Shown piece after piece: positions 42,171 through 51,167 of a stretch of DNA of 64,000 nucleotides. The DNA lies in the NCBI RefSeq assembly GCF_014650775.1, contig NZ_BMVP01000021.1:1-64000 (forward strand). Direction: 5' to 3'. Positions within the stretch are counted from its first letter, which is position 1. Each line of letters begins with the position of its first letter. This DNA comes from Streptomyces cirratus. Lineage in GTDB: Bacteria > Actinomycetota > Actinomycetes > Streptomycetales > Streptomycetaceae. The translations under genes were made by a program, and so were the position numbers. A model generated the notes under the pieces. It saw only the letters and a program-made list of their open reading frames with translations, was not told where the DNA came from and did not search any database.

Positions 42171-43331
42171 TCACAGCACTCCGCGGAAGAAGGCGCGTAC
42201 GTCCCCGACCAGCAGCTCCGGCACCTCCATGGCCGGGAAGTGGCCGCCCCGGTCGAACGAAGTCCACCGCACGATGCGCTCGGTGCGCTCCGCCACGTGC
42301 CGCAGCGGGACGAAGTTGTCCCGGGGGAAGTCCGCGAGGGCGGTCGGGGTCGTGGACACCTCGGGCGGCTTCCCGTGATAGTCGGCGTGGGCACGCTCGT
42401 AGTAGATGCGGGCGGCGGACCCGGCCGTTCCCGTGAGCCAGTACAGCATCACGTTGGTCAGCATCTGGTCGCGGTCGATCGGGCACTGCGGATCGCTCCA
42501 CTCCGCGAACTTCTCCCCGATCCAGGCGAGCAGCCCCACCGGTGAATCGTTCAACGCGTAGGCGAGCGTCTGCGGCCGGGTCGCCTGGATGTCGGCGTAC
42601 CCCTGCCGCTCCTTCGCCCACACCCGGTACCGCTCCCAGGACGCCAGCGTCCGCGCCCGCTCGGCCGGTTCCAGCTCCTCCAGCTCCGTCGCCCCGGGCG
42701 GTGCCGTCGCCCCGCCTCCGGGCAGCAGGTTCAGGTGCACGCCGACCACGTTCCCGGCCCGGATCCTGCCCAGCTCCCGCGAGACGGCGGCTCCCCAGTC
42801 GCCGCCCTGGACCCCGTACGTCTCGTACCCGAGCCTCTCCATCAGCGTCCCGAAGGCCCGCGCGACCCGCTTGAACTCCCAGCCGGTCTCGGTGGTCGGC
42901 CCGGACAGCGCGAATCCCGGGATGTGCGGCAGTACGACGTCGAAGGCGTCCCGGGGGTCTCCCCCGTACGCCCGCGGATCGGTCAGCGGCCCCACGACCT
43001 TCTGGAACTCCACGAACGACCCGGGCCATCCGTGCGTCATCAGCAGCGGGGTCGCGCCGGGTTCGGGCGAACGGACGTGTGCGAAGTGCACGGTGGCCCC
43101 GTCGATCACGGTGGTGTACTGCGGCCACTCGTTCAAGCGGGCTTCGGCGGCCCGCCAGTCGTACTCCTCGCGCCAGTACCGTACGAGCTCCCGCACTTCC
43201 CGTACCGGGATCCCGTACGCCCACCCCACCCCGCCCAACTCATCGGGCCAGCGCACCCGCTCCAGCCGCCCCCACAGGTCGTCCAGCTCCGCCTGCCCGA
43301 CCTCGACCCGGTACCGCCGCATCCCGTCCAT
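42171..43331 (-). CDS. Epoxide hydrolase (microsomal/juvenile-hormone type, alpha/beta hydrolase)
   Basis: 386 residues. N-terminal EHN domain (RRYRVEVGQAELDDLWGRLERVRWPDE), oxyanion HGWPGS, nucleophile Asp in GGDWGAAV, and catalytic His in GGHFPAMEVPE are all visible. It opens epoxides by adding water; bacterial members often detoxify or tailor polyketide epoxides. ATG at 43331 (GGGTGGGCGG upstream); ATG 43322 and GTG 43361 are alternatives. Confidence 0.92.
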   Translation of the reverse strand: MDGMRRYRVEVGQAELDDLWGRLERVRWPDELGGVGWAYGIPVREVRELVRYWREEYDWRAAEARLNEWPQYTTVIDGATVHFAHVRSPEPGATPLLMTHGWPGSFVEFQKVVGPLTDPRAYGGDPRDAFDVVLPHIPGFALSGPTTETGWEFKRVARAFGTLMERLGYETYGVQGGDWGAAVSRELGRIRAGNVVGVHLNLLPGGGATAPPGATELEELEPAERARTLASWERYRVWAKERQGYADIQATRPQTLAYALNDSPVGLLAWIGEKFAEWSDPQCPIDRDQMLTNVMLYWLTGTAGSAARIYYERAHADYHGKPPEVSTTPTALADFPRDNFVPLRHVAERTERIVRWTSFDRGGHFPAMEVPELLVGDVRAFFRGVL

Positions 43332-43457
43332 CCGCCCACCCTGCCCCCAAACCCACCCCACCCCGAACGGCTTTTACACCCGGCCCCACCCGCACCGCGG
43401 CCCGCTACCCCCGCGCACCCCCACCGCCGCCCACTGCCCCGCCGCCCTGGCGCACCC

Positions 43458-44213
43458 TCAACCGACGCCGCCGACCGCCCCGACAGCCACACCGACCCCG
43501 GCGCCGGCCGCCTCCGCGTCCGCCTCCGCCTCCGCCATCCCGTCCGTCCGGTACTCCCCCACCCGCGCCCCGCCCACCAGGCTCGGCAGCAGCAACCCCC
43601 ACAGCGCCGCGACCTTGCGCCGCAACTCCCCGTACGACAAACCGGTCCCGGACAGCACCTCGATACCCGACAGGGCGGCGGCGACCAACGACTCCGCCTC
43701 CTCCCACCGCCCCGCGCCGAGCTCCCCGTCCCCGCCGAGCTCCCCGTCCCCGCCGAAACCGCCGGCCCCGACGAACCCCGCCCCCGCCAGCTCCCCCGCG
43801 TCCCGCGCCATCCGCAGCAACCCGCACACCGACGCCAACCACGCACCGTGGAAGTCCATCACCGCCGGCTGCTGCCCCGCACACTCCTTGGTGATCCGGA
43901 AGCTCGCCGGTATCGCCGCATCCTCGTGCAGCGTCCGTGCCAGCCAGTGCGTCGTGTCGATCAGCACCTGCAACGGCGAGGCCCCGCCCTCCCGCAGCCC
44001 TCGTACCGCCTCGTGCAACAGCCGGCATCCCTGCCGCTGCACGGCGTCGGCCAAGTCGTCCTTCGACGCGAAGTGGAAGTACAGCGCCCCCTTGGTGACC
44101 CCCGCCGCCCGCGCGATGTCCCCCAGCGTCGCGTTGGCGTACCCGTGGCGGTGGAACAACTCGGCCCCGGCGAAGACCAACCGCCTACGTGTCCGCTCCG
44201 ACCTCTCCTGCAC
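43458..44213 (-). CDS. ArpA-family TetR regulator
   Basis: 251 residues. Helix-turn-helix QERSERTRRRLVFAGAELFHRHGYANATL and TKGALYFHFASKDDLA place it with GBL-receptor relatives, but the receptor Trp is missing (AAALSGIEVLSG). It carries an expanded Gly-rich insert (GGDGELGGDGELGAG repeats) and an Ala/Gly-rich tail. GTG at 44213 with AGGAG 7 bp upstream. Downstream of the duplicated SARP. Confidence 0.85.
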   Translation of the reverse strand: MQERSERTRRRLVFAGAELFHRHGYANATLGDIARAAGVTKGALYFHFASKDDLADAVQRQGCRLLHEAVRGLREGGASPLQVLIDTTHWLARTLHEDAAIPASFRITKECAGQQPAVMDFHGAWLASVCGLLRMARDAGELAGAGFVGAGGFGGDGELGGDGELGAGRWEEAESLVAAALSGIEVLSGTGLSYGELRRKVAALWGLLLPSLVGGARVGEYRTDGMAEAEADAEAAGAGVGVAVGAVGGVG

Positions 44214-44323
44214 CGCTCGTCTCCTCTCGCCCGCGCCGCCAAGCCCGCACCACACCGCCCCGACAGCGGGCCCGTCACCCAAGGCCCGTCGCCCAAGGCC
44301 GCACATCTGCCCCTACCCGCACA

Positions 44324-45178
44324 TCAAGCCCGTACGAGCCGCTCCCGCACGTCCGCCACACCCGCACCGGCAGTCGCCCCCGCACCGACGACCCGCCCCG
44401 CGGCGACCCCGTCCGGCCCCGCCATCAGGATCGACCGCTGCAACCGCCGCAACGCGGCCGACGGCTCCAGCCCCAAGTCCCTGACCAGCGTCGTGCGCAG
44501 CCGCTGGTACACGTCCAGCGCCTCCCCCCGCCGCCCCGACCGGTGCAGCGCGAGCATGAACTGCCCGTGCAGGTTCTCGTGCGTCCGGTACCGGCTCACC
44601 AGCACCGTCAGCTCCGCCAGCAACTCCCGGTGCCGCCCCAGCCGCAGGTCAGCCTCGATCCGCTGGTCCAGCGCGCACAGCCGGGTCTCCTCCAGCCGCC
44701 GCGTCTCCATGTCCAGCTGCACGCCGCCGTGGACGTCCGCGAACGCCGGTCCCGACCACAGCGCCAGCGCCTCCCGCAGCAGCCTCGCCGCCCCCGGGTG
44801 GTCACCGGCGTCCATCGCCCGGTAGCCCATCCCGGAGAGCCGGTCGAACTCCCGCACGTCGCTCGTCCCGCCCCCGCTGTTCAGCAGGTACCCGCCCGGC
44901 AGCGTGACCAGCACGTCCTTCGCCGTCCGCGAACCGTCACCGCCCTCCAGGGCGGCCGCGATGAGCGAGCGCAACTGGAGTACGTACGTCTGCAACGTCG
45001 TACGGGCGCTGCGCGGCGGCAGGCCGCCCCACAGCTCCTCGATCAGCGCCGATACGGGTACCACCTGATCGGCATGGAGGGCCAGGAGGGCCAGGACCTG
45101 CCGGGGCTTGGGGGCGGTCGGCGTTATGGAGATCCCGTTCTCCCGCACGGCCAGTGCGCCCAGTACATCGATGTCCAC
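44324..45178 (-). CDS. SARP-family activator, paralogue of the 34.4-kb SARP
   Basis: 284 residues, winged helix plus BTAD domain. Shares almost all of its sequence up to about residue 255 with the SARP at 34436-35272; the C-termini differ (AAGRVVGAGATAGAGVADV here). GTG start at 45178 with AGGGGAG 6 bp upstream, same as the paralogue. An ARE-like half-site CGGTTTGT sits 56-63 bp upstream, again as in the paralogue. Confidence 0.92.
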   Translation of the reverse strand: MDIDVLGALAVRENGISITPTAPKPRQVLALLALHADQVVPVSALIEELWGGLPPRSARTTLQTYVLQLRSLIAAALEGGDGSRTAKDVLVTLPGGYLLNSGGGTSDVREFDRLSGMGYRAMDAGDHPGAARLLREALALWSGPAFADVHGGVQLDMETRRLEETRLCALDQRIEADLRLGRHRELLAELTVLVSRYRTHENLHGQFMLALHRSGRRGEALDVYQRLRTTLVRDLGLEPSAALRRLQRSILMAGPDGVAAGRVVGAGATAGAGVADVRERLVRA

Positions 45179-45221
45179 GTCGTACTCCCCTGTCCTTGGA
45201 TGAGTCGCAGGAGCCAGTAAA

Positions 45222-45382
45222 AAACGGGACAGACGGTTTGTCAACCGGGATTGCGCCACCTCTTTTCACGCCACTCCCCTCCCCACCATCTACTTCCCAC
45301 CCACCCCACCTGCACCGTTTCCGCCTTACACCCACCACCACCTCGCCCTCTCCCACCTCGCATACCAAACCGTTTGGTCTTG
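45222..45382. promoter_or_regulatory. ARE-like sites upstream of the duplicated SARP
   Basis: CGGTTTGT half-site at 45234-45241 within AAACGGGACAGACGGTTTG, and a compact 15-bp palindrome ACCAAAC-C-GTTTGGT at 45364-45378. Both resemble the AREs left of the other SARP. Confidence 0.55.
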
Positions 45383-45400
45383 TTCCGATGCTTCTCTTAT

Positions 45401-45988
45401 CTACCTCGGCCCCTGCCCACCCAGCATCAGCGTCCAGATCCGCGCCACCGTCTCCGGCCCCACCCACCCCGGCTCGGCGGCGCCCATCACCTCCAGCCCG
45501 ACAGTCGAGGCCACCACCGCCCGCGCCACGTCCCGCCGGGACACGCCCTCGGCCAGGGTCCCGCCGCGCTCGGCGGCCTCCAGTAACTCGTCCACCCACA
45601 GCCGCCAGCGTCCCCACACGTCGACCCGGCTCCCACGCGAGACGTCGGCGGACAACCCGAAGCCGGCGCGCACCACGACGTCTTCGGCCAGCAGCGCCAT
45701 CAGCGCGGACGTGGAGTCCAGCAGCACCCCCAACGGGTCCGACGCCACCTCCCCCGCCGCCCTGGCCGTATCAATGACCTGCCGCACCGCCTCCACGGAC
45801 CGGTCCTCGACCGCCCGGGCGAGCGCCGCCTTCCCGGCGAAGTGGAAGTGGAACCCCCCGGTGGTCACTCCGGCCCGGCGGCTGATCGTCGCCACCGACG
45901 CGGCGGCGAAACCCTCCTCGGCGAACACCTCCGCCGCCGCGCGCACGAGTGATTCCCGCGTGCGCGCAGCACGCTCCTGCTTATCCAT
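45401..45988 (-). CDS. ArpA-family TetR pseudo-GBL receptor (paralogue of 35.6-kb TetR)
   Basis: 195 residues: KQERAARTRESLVRAAAEVFAEEG and GGFHFHFAGKAAL almost repeat the TetR at 35637-36299; the second half diverges. No ligand Trp (STVGLEVMG). Encoded just upstream of the duplicated SARP, the same order as in the first cassette. A half ARE (ACAAACCG 45998-46005) lies 10 bp upstream of its ATG, as in the paralogue, but its right half has been replaced. Confidence 0.88.
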   Translation of the reverse strand: MDKQERAARTRESLVRAAAEVFAEEGFAAASVATISRRAGVTTGGFHFHFAGKAALARAVEDRSVEAVRQVIDTARAAGEVASDPLGVLLDSTSALMALLAEDVVVRAGFGLSADVSRGSRVDVWGRWRLWVDELLEAAERGGTLAEGVSRRDVARAVVASTVGLEVMGAAEPGWVGPETVARIWTLMLGGQGPR

Positions 45989-45997
45989 GGGGGCTCC

Positions 45998-46024
45998 ACA
46001 AACCGCATGCGCCGCATGCGCGGT
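45998..46024. promoter_or_regulatory. Degenerate ARE upstream of TetR gene
   Basis: ACAAACCG is present but the expected CGGTTTGT is replaced by a duplicated CCGCATGCG 9-mer. The perfect counterpart lies at 36309-36330. Confidence 0.5.
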
Positions 46025-46272
46025 ACACCGAAGAAGGTGTGACGAGTTCGGGCGGCCACAGTCGGTGCCCGCAGCCGAGCCCGGGCGGACTCCCACTGGA
46101 GCCACAGCTTCCGAGTCCGCGCCGCCGCTCCGCGCACCCTCCACACAACCCGCCCTCCGCCCCTCTCCCCCGATCCCTTTCCGGCACCCGCCCCGCCCCC
46201 GATCCGCCCGGTGAATGCGATCACGTGACGGCCTGGTTCCAACCCGCCTACCCGCTGCTACTGTCAGCCTTC

Positions 46273-47043
46273 ATGAGCGGTGACATCGGTGTTCTCATAG
46301 GCAAGTCGGCCCTGATCACGGGTGCCAGCGCAGGAATAGGAGCTGCCGCCGCCCGGGTGTTCTGCCGTGAAGGCGCCGCGGTCACACTGGTGGCCCGCCG
46401 CGAGGCACAACTGGCCGCACTCACCGAGGAACTGCGCGCCGCCGGACACCGGGCCCAGTACGTCGTCGCCGACGTCGCGAAGAGCGAGGACGTGGCCCGC
46501 GCCGTCGCCGCGGCCGTGGACACGTACGGCAGGCTGGACGCCGCGTTCAACAACGCGGGGTACGGCGTCGAGCCGAAGCCCATGCACCTGCTCGACGAGG
46601 ACGCGTACGACACCACGATGGACACCAACGTCCGCGGCGTCTGGAACTGCATGCGCCACGAGATCCGCGCGATGCTGCTCACCGGAGGCGGCGCGATCGT
46701 GAACAACAGCAGTACCGCCGGCCTGGTGGCCACACCGGTGTCGGCCCCGTACATCGCCTCCAAGCACGCCGTCATCGGCATGACCAAGGCTGCCGCCACC
46801 GAGTACGCGCCCCACGGCATCCGCGTGAACGCCATCGCCCCCGGTTCCACGCGCAGCGAGATGATCGACACCTGGCTCAAGAGCAACCCGGAGATGGAGG
46901 ACGTCCTCCTGCAGGCGGCTCCCCTCCCCCGTATCGCCGACCCGGCCGAGATCGCCGAAGCAGCCGTGTGGCTCTGCAGCGACCGCGCCTCTTTCGTGGT
47001 CGGCACCACCCTCTCCGTGGACGGCGGCTGGACCACCCGCTGA
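46273..47043 (+). CDS. SDR-family oxidoreductase
   Basis: 256 residues: ITGASAGIGAAAARVF, NNAGYG, Ser in NNSSTAGL and YIASK complete the classical SDR set; C-terminus VVGTTLSVDGGWTTR. Glucose/steroid-dehydrogenase-like, substrate unknown. ATG at 46273 has no Shine-Dalgarno, but TACTGT ends 9 bp before it, so a leaderless message is likely. Its stop immediately precedes the GTTAACG repeat array. Confidence 0.88.
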   Translation: MSGDIGVLIGKSALITGASAGIGAAAARVFCREGAAVTLVARREAQLAALTEELRAAGHRAQYVVADVAKSEDVARAVAAAVDTYGRLDAAFNNAGYGVEPKPMHLLDEDAYDTTMDTNVRGVWNCMRHEIRAMLLTGGGAIVNNSSTAGLVATPVSAPYIASKHAVIGMTKAAATEYAPHGIRVNAIAPGSTRSEMIDTWLKSNPEMEDVLLQAAPLPRIADPAEIAEAAVWLCSDRASFVVGTTLSVDGGWTTR

Positions 47044-47053
47044 GGTCCACGGC

Positions 47054-47239
47054 GTTAACGGCGTTAACGCCGTTAACGACCGACGGGCTGACGACTCTGG
47101 GGCGTCCACAGCGTTAACGCCGTTAACGGTCTGCCGCACCGCCGGCGTTAACGGCGTTAACGGCGTTAACGGCGTTAACGCCCCGCGTCGGCCCCCGCGC
47201 CCCACCCCCTCACCGTTAACGACGTTAACGCCGTTAACG
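47054..47239. repeat. GTTAACG repeat array, main cluster (12 heptamers, 9-bp phase)
   Basis: GTTAACG begins at 47054, 47063, 47072; 47113, 47122; 47147, 47156, 47165, 47174; 47215, 47224, 47233. Within each group the spacing is exactly 9 bp (GTTAACGGC or GTTAACGCC), making overlapping palindromes of the form GTTAACGSCGTTAAC. AT-rich motif in about 70% GC DNA. The last unit supplies the TAA stop of the antiporter gene. Candidate ParB-binding centromere or iteron array (inference). Confidence 0.9.
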
Positions 47240-48451
47240 GTTGCCCCCCAGCATCCGCCGGACCACCGGCCCCGTCACCCCCGTGGTCACCAAGGCCATC
47301 AGCACCAGAACCGTGAACAGCTCCGGCCCGATCACCCCCAGCCCGAGCCCCACGTTCAGCACGACCAACTCCGTCACCCCCCGGCAGTTCAGCAGCGCCC
47401 CCAGCACCACCGCGTCCCGCACCGGCTCCCCCGCCAGCAAAGCGGCCCCCGCACCCCCGCCCCACTTCGCGGCGACCGCCACCACCAGCACCGCCCCCAC
47501 CCACAGCCACGCCCCCGCGTCGCCGCCCAGCAACCCGACGTCCGTCCGGAGCCCGCTCCCGACGAAGAACAACGGCAGCAGCACCGGCACCACCACCTCC
47601 CGCATCCGCCGGGCCGCCCCCTCCACCGGCGCCCAGTCCCGCGGCACCACCGCGCCGAACACGAACGCACCGAACAGCGCGTGCACACCGATGGCGTCCG
47701 TCGCGTACGCCGCCACGCACAGCCCGGCGAACAGCCCGACCACCCCACCGCCGCCGTCGGCCCGCCGCTTCGCACACCGGGCCAGCACCGGCCGTAGCCC
47801 CCACCACATCCCGGCGAGGAACGCCCCGGCCAGTACCCCGGTGACCGCCGCCCCGGCGGCCCCACCCCCGCCCGCCACCGCCACGACCACCGCCAGCAGG
47901 CACCACGCCACCACGTCCGCGGCCGCCGCGCTCGCCATCGCCACCGCCCCGACCGGCGTCCCGTGCAGCCCCTGCTCCGTCAGGATCCGCGCCAGCACCG
48001 GGAACGCCGTCACGCTCATCGCCACCGCCACGAACAGTACGAACTCGCCCCGGCCCACCCCTTCCGGCGCGAAGGACCCGTACATCCCCGCCGCCAGCAG
48101 CCCGCCGAGCGCCAGCGGTACGACGACACTCGCCTGGCTCACCACCGCCACGGTCCGCCCGCGGCCCCGCAACAGGCCGAGGTCCAGCTCGAGCCCGACG
48201 AGGAACATGAAGACCACGAGGCCCAGGTTCCCCAGCACCCCCAGGTACGGAAGCACCTTCCCCGGCAGCAGCCACCCTTGCCCCTCCGGCCACACCCACC
48301 CGAGCAGCGAGGGCCCGAGTAGGATCCCCACGGCGATCTCCCCGACCACCGCCGGCTGCCCGCACCTCCGCATCACCACCGCACCCGCCCCGCACAGCAG
48401 CAGGACCACCGGTACCGCGATCAGCACTCCCGGCAGCGGATCACCCGCCAC
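47234..48451 (-). CDS. CPA2-type cation/proton antiporter
   Basis: 405 residues with about twelve hydrophobic segments and the Na/H-exchanger features GEIAVGILLGPSLLG, FMFLVGLELDLGLL and PLFFVGSGLRTD. No C-terminal TrkA domain, so it resembles the membrane part of KefB-like proteins. GTG start at 48451. The TAA stop lies inside a GTTAAC repeat unit. Possible role in pH or ion balance, or in antibiotic-linked export; not determinable. Confidence 0.88.
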   Translation of the reverse strand: MAGDPLPGVLIAVPVVLLLCGAGAVVMRRCGQPAVVGEIAVGILLGPSLLGWVWPEGQGWLLPGKVLPYLGVLGNLGLVVFMFLVGLELDLGLLRGRGRTVAVVSQASVVVPLALGGLLAAGMYGSFAPEGVGRGEFVLFVAVAMSVTAFPVLARILTEQGLHGTPVGAVAMASAAAADVVAWCLLAVVVAVAGGGGAAGAAVTGVLAGAFLAGMWWGLRPVLARCAKRRADGGGGVVGLFAGLCVAAYATDAIGVHALFGAFVFGAVVPRDWAPVEGAARRMREVVVPVLLPLFFVGSGLRTDVGLLGGDAGAWLWVGAVLVVAVAAKWGGGAGAALLAGEPVRDAVVLGALLNCRGVTELVVLNVGLGLGVIGPELFTVLVLMALVTTGVTGPVVRRMLGGNR

Positions 48452-48645
48452 AGGCCCCTCCCGAAGACGGCGTCCCCGGCCCCCTGCCCCCGCGCCCCCG
48501 CGCGGGAAACGGACCTACGCCGCAACGCCGGTACTTCCGAAGGTCGCCGCCGCCCCTCCACCAGCAACCCGATCCCCTCGAAGATCCGCAGCCCGAACCC
48601 TCCCACGGGCCCATCACCCGCGCCCAAACTGCGTCCGCCGTACGC

Positions 48646-48661
48646 ATTAACGGCGTTAACG
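48646..48661. repeat. GTTAACG-type repeat pair
   Basis: ATTAACGGCGTTAACG, one 9-bp-phased pair, in the 285-bp gap between the antiporter and argG genes. No gene is seen in that gap; it otherwise holds the argG terminator. Confidence 0.85.
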
Positions 48662-48680
48662 CCTCCCCACCCCCGACGCC

Positions 48681-48721
48681 GGAAGGCCGGCCCAGCGCCA
48701 AAGGCGCCGAACCGGCCTTCC
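48681..48721 (-). terminator. argG terminator (nested hairpin)
   Basis: Outer stem GGAAGGCCGG (48681-48690)/CCGGCCTTCC (48712-48721), inner stem GCGCC/GGCGC around AAA. It begins 16 bp beyond the argG stop. Confidence 0.85.
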
Positions 48722-48736
48722 CTCCCCCGCCTGCGA

Positions 48737-50182
48737 TCAGTCGGTGCCGAACTCCATGGCGGCGCGGTCCAGCATCTCCTCGTCCTCGGAGACCTCGCCC
48801 CGCGAGGCGATGGCCTCCGCTCCGCCCTCCGGCATGTTGCCGATCAGCCCGGTCGCGGCCGCCTGCGCGGCGCCGATCGCCGGGTTGGCGGTGCCGATCA
48901 GACCGAGCGCCGCGTACTGCTCCAGCTTGGAGCGCGAGTCGGCGATGTCCAGGTTGCGCATCGTGAGCTGGCCGATCCGGTCCACCGGGCCGAAGGCCGA
49001 GTCCTCGGTGCGCTCCATGGACAGCTTGTCCGGGTGGTAGCTGAACGCGGGACCCGAGGTGTCGAGGATCGAGTAGTCCTCACCCCGCCGCAGCCGCAGC
49101 GTCACCTCACCGGTGACGGCCGCGCCGACCCAGCGCTGCAGCGATTCCCGGACCATCAGTGCCTGCGGGTCCAGCCAGCGGCCCTCGTACATCAAGCGGC
49201 CGAGGCGCCGTCCCTCGTTGTGGTACTGGGCGACGGTGTCCTCGTTGTGGATCGCGTTCACCAGGCGCTCGTACGCCGCGTGCAGCAGGGCCATACCGGG
49301 GGCCTCGTAGATGCCGCGGCTCTTGGCCTCGATGATCCGGTTCTCGATCTGGTCCGACATGCCCATGCCGTGACGCCCGCCAATGGCGTTCGCCTCCATC
49401 ACCAGGGCGACGGGCGAGGCGAACTTCTCCCCGTTGATGGTCACCGGACGGCCCTGGTCGAAGCCGATCGTCACGTCCTCGGTGGCGATCTCGACGGAGG
49501 GGTCCCAGAACCGCACGCCCATGATCGGCTCAACGGTCTCCACGCCGGTGTCCAGGTGCTCCAGCGTCTTGGCCTCGTGGGTGGCGCCCCAGATGTTGGC
49601 GTCGGTGGAGTACGCCTTCTCCGTGCTGTCCCGGTAGGGCAGGTCGTGGGCGAGGAGCCACTCCGACATCTCCTTGCGGCCGCCCAGCTCGGTCACGAAG
49701 TCGGCGTCCAGCCAGGGCTTGTAGATCCGCAGGTGCGGGTTGGCGAGCAGGCCGTACCGGTAGAACCGCTCGATGTCGTTGCCCTTGAAGGTCGAGCCGT
49801 CGCCCCAGATCTGTACGTCGTCCTCGAGCATCGCCCGCACGAGGAGCGTGCCCGTGACGGCGCGGCCGAGGGGCGTGGTGTTGAAGTACGCCCGCCCGCC
49901 GGAACGGATGTGGAACGCACCGCACGTCAGCGCGGCCAGCCCCTCCTCCACCAGCGCGGCACGACAGTCGACCAGCCGCGCGATCTCGGCGCCGTACGCC
50001 TTCGCCCGACCGGGCACGGACCCGATGTCGGGCTCGTCGTACTGACCGATGTCGGCGGTGTAGGTGCAGGGAATCGCACCCTTGTCGCGCATCCACGCGA
50101 CCGCGACCGACGTGTCGAGACCGCCTGAGAAGGCAATGCCGACGCGCTCGCCGGCAGGAAGGGAGGTGAGGACCTTAGACAT
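48737..50182 (-). CDS. argG: Argininosuccinate synthase
   Basis: 481 residues; joins citrulline and aspartate with ATP in arginine biosynthesis. The ATP P-loop AFSGGLDTS is at 17-25; TYTADIGQYDEPD, STDANIWGATHEAKTLE and GGRHGMGMSDQIENRIIEAKSRG are typical of the long (about 480 aa) actinobacterial ArgG. ATG at 50182 matches the family start (MSKVLTSLP); a GTG at 50197 would lack a spacer to its GGGGG. On this replicon a housekeeping gene stands between the repeat arrays and next to the partition genes. If it is the only copy, loss of the replicon would cause arginine auxotrophy. Confidence 0.97.
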   Translation of the reverse strand: MSKVLTSLPAGERVGIAFSGGLDTSVAVAWMRDKGAIPCTYTADIGQYDEPDIGSVPGRAKAYGAEIARLVDCRAALVEEGLAALTCGAFHIRSGGRAYFNTTPLGRAVTGTLLVRAMLEDDVQIWGDGSTFKGNDIERFYRYGLLANPHLRIYKPWLDADFVTELGGRKEMSEWLLAHDLPYRDSTEKAYSTDANIWGATHEAKTLEHLDTGVETVEPIMGVRFWDPSVEIATEDVTIGFDQGRPVTINGEKFASPVALVMEANAIGGRHGMGMSDQIENRIIEAKSRGIYEAPGMALLHAAYERLVNAIHNEDTVAQYHNEGRRLGRLMYEGRWLDPQALMVRESLQRWVGAAVTGEVTLRLRRGEDYSILDTSGPAFSYHPDKLSMERTEDSAFGPVDRIGQLTMRNLDIADSRSKLEQYAALGLIGTANPAIGAAQAAATGLIGNMPEGGAEAIASRGEVSEDEEMLDRAAMEFGTD

Positions 50183-50203
50183 AGGAAGAGTATGCACTCC
50201 CCC

Positions 50204-50215
50204 GCATGATCATGC
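50204..50215. promoter_or_regulatory. Candidate ARG box upstream of argG
   Basis: GCATGATCATGC, a perfect 12-bp palindrome 22 bp upstream of the argG start, flanked by TATGCA on the gene side. Resembles ArgR half-sites of the TGCA/ATGCA type, but the match is loose. Confidence 0.4.
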
Positions 50216-51167
50216 AAAACCCCACCCCGCATCAACGCCGTTAACGCTTCCCCCGGCCCTCGCCGGCTTCCGCCCCCCAGACCAGCCCTCCACCATTAAC
50301 GGCGTTAACGCCCACCCCGCCCCGACCCCCCAGCCCGCACCCATCGACGGTCGGCACCCTCCCCCGAGCCGCCCATCCCCGGCGGCCCATCCCACCGGGC
50401 CCACCGCCGAAGCCCGACCCACTAACACCTCACCCGCGCCTCCACCATTAACGGCGTTAACGCCTACCTCGCCCTCGTCGGCCTCCGACCCCCAGACCAA
50501 GCCCTCCACCATTAACGGCGTTAACGCCCCCGCCCAGGATCCGCTGCCCCACCCGAGCCTCGGCCGCCTTCACCCCCGACGCGGCTCCCGCACGCCCAGA
50601 CCCACTGACGGCTCGACTCCCCGACCAGACCTCGCCCTCCCACCGGGCCCAAACCCGGGCCCCAGCCCCCTGGCCGAGCCGTAACCCACATCCAGGGGGC
50701 CTAGCGGACGGTTTGCCCCACCCCCTGTCCACAGCGCCCCGACCCACCCCGTGGTCGCCGACCCAGCACCCCCGCCGAGGCATCACCCCACACCACCCCC
50801 GGCCCGCCCAACGTTCCGCCGCACACCCATTAACGGCGTTAACGCCTGGCTCCCTCCCAGGAACGCCACACCCACCCGTCCCGCGACCCCGAACGGCATC
50901 AGCCTCGGCGACGCGTACGCCGCCCTCACCTCAGCAAGCCCGGGCCACCAAACGGCACACGACCCACACCACATCCACCACCCGCCACCTGAAGCCGGCG
51001 GGCTCCTTCGACCACCCACAACCCCCAGGGCGGCCAAGGCCGCAACCCGAACGCCCCGCCCAACAGCCCGGCGCCAGACCGCCGTCCCACCCACCCCCAC
51101 CCACTTCGTTAGCAAAACCCAAGCGTGGCGCCCACATCCACCCCGAAACGTTAGTAAAGTCCCTCAC
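50216..51167. repeat. Gene-free region with five GTTAACG repeat pairs
   Basis: About 950 bp between argG and parA with no supported gene. Pairs of the form ATTAACGGCGTTAACG lie at 50295-50310, 50447-50462, 50511-50526 and 50829-50844, plus a variant ATCAACGCCGTTAACG at 50231-50246. The forward strand is strikingly C-rich. At its right end CGTTAGCAAAA (51107) and CGTTAGTAAAG (51149), 42 bp apart, probably belong to the parA promoter. Confidence 0.85.

Noticed and set aside
47041..47240. GTTAACG array as a CRISPR
   Set aside because: Units are 9 bp, palindromic and have no unique spacers; no cas genes in the window.
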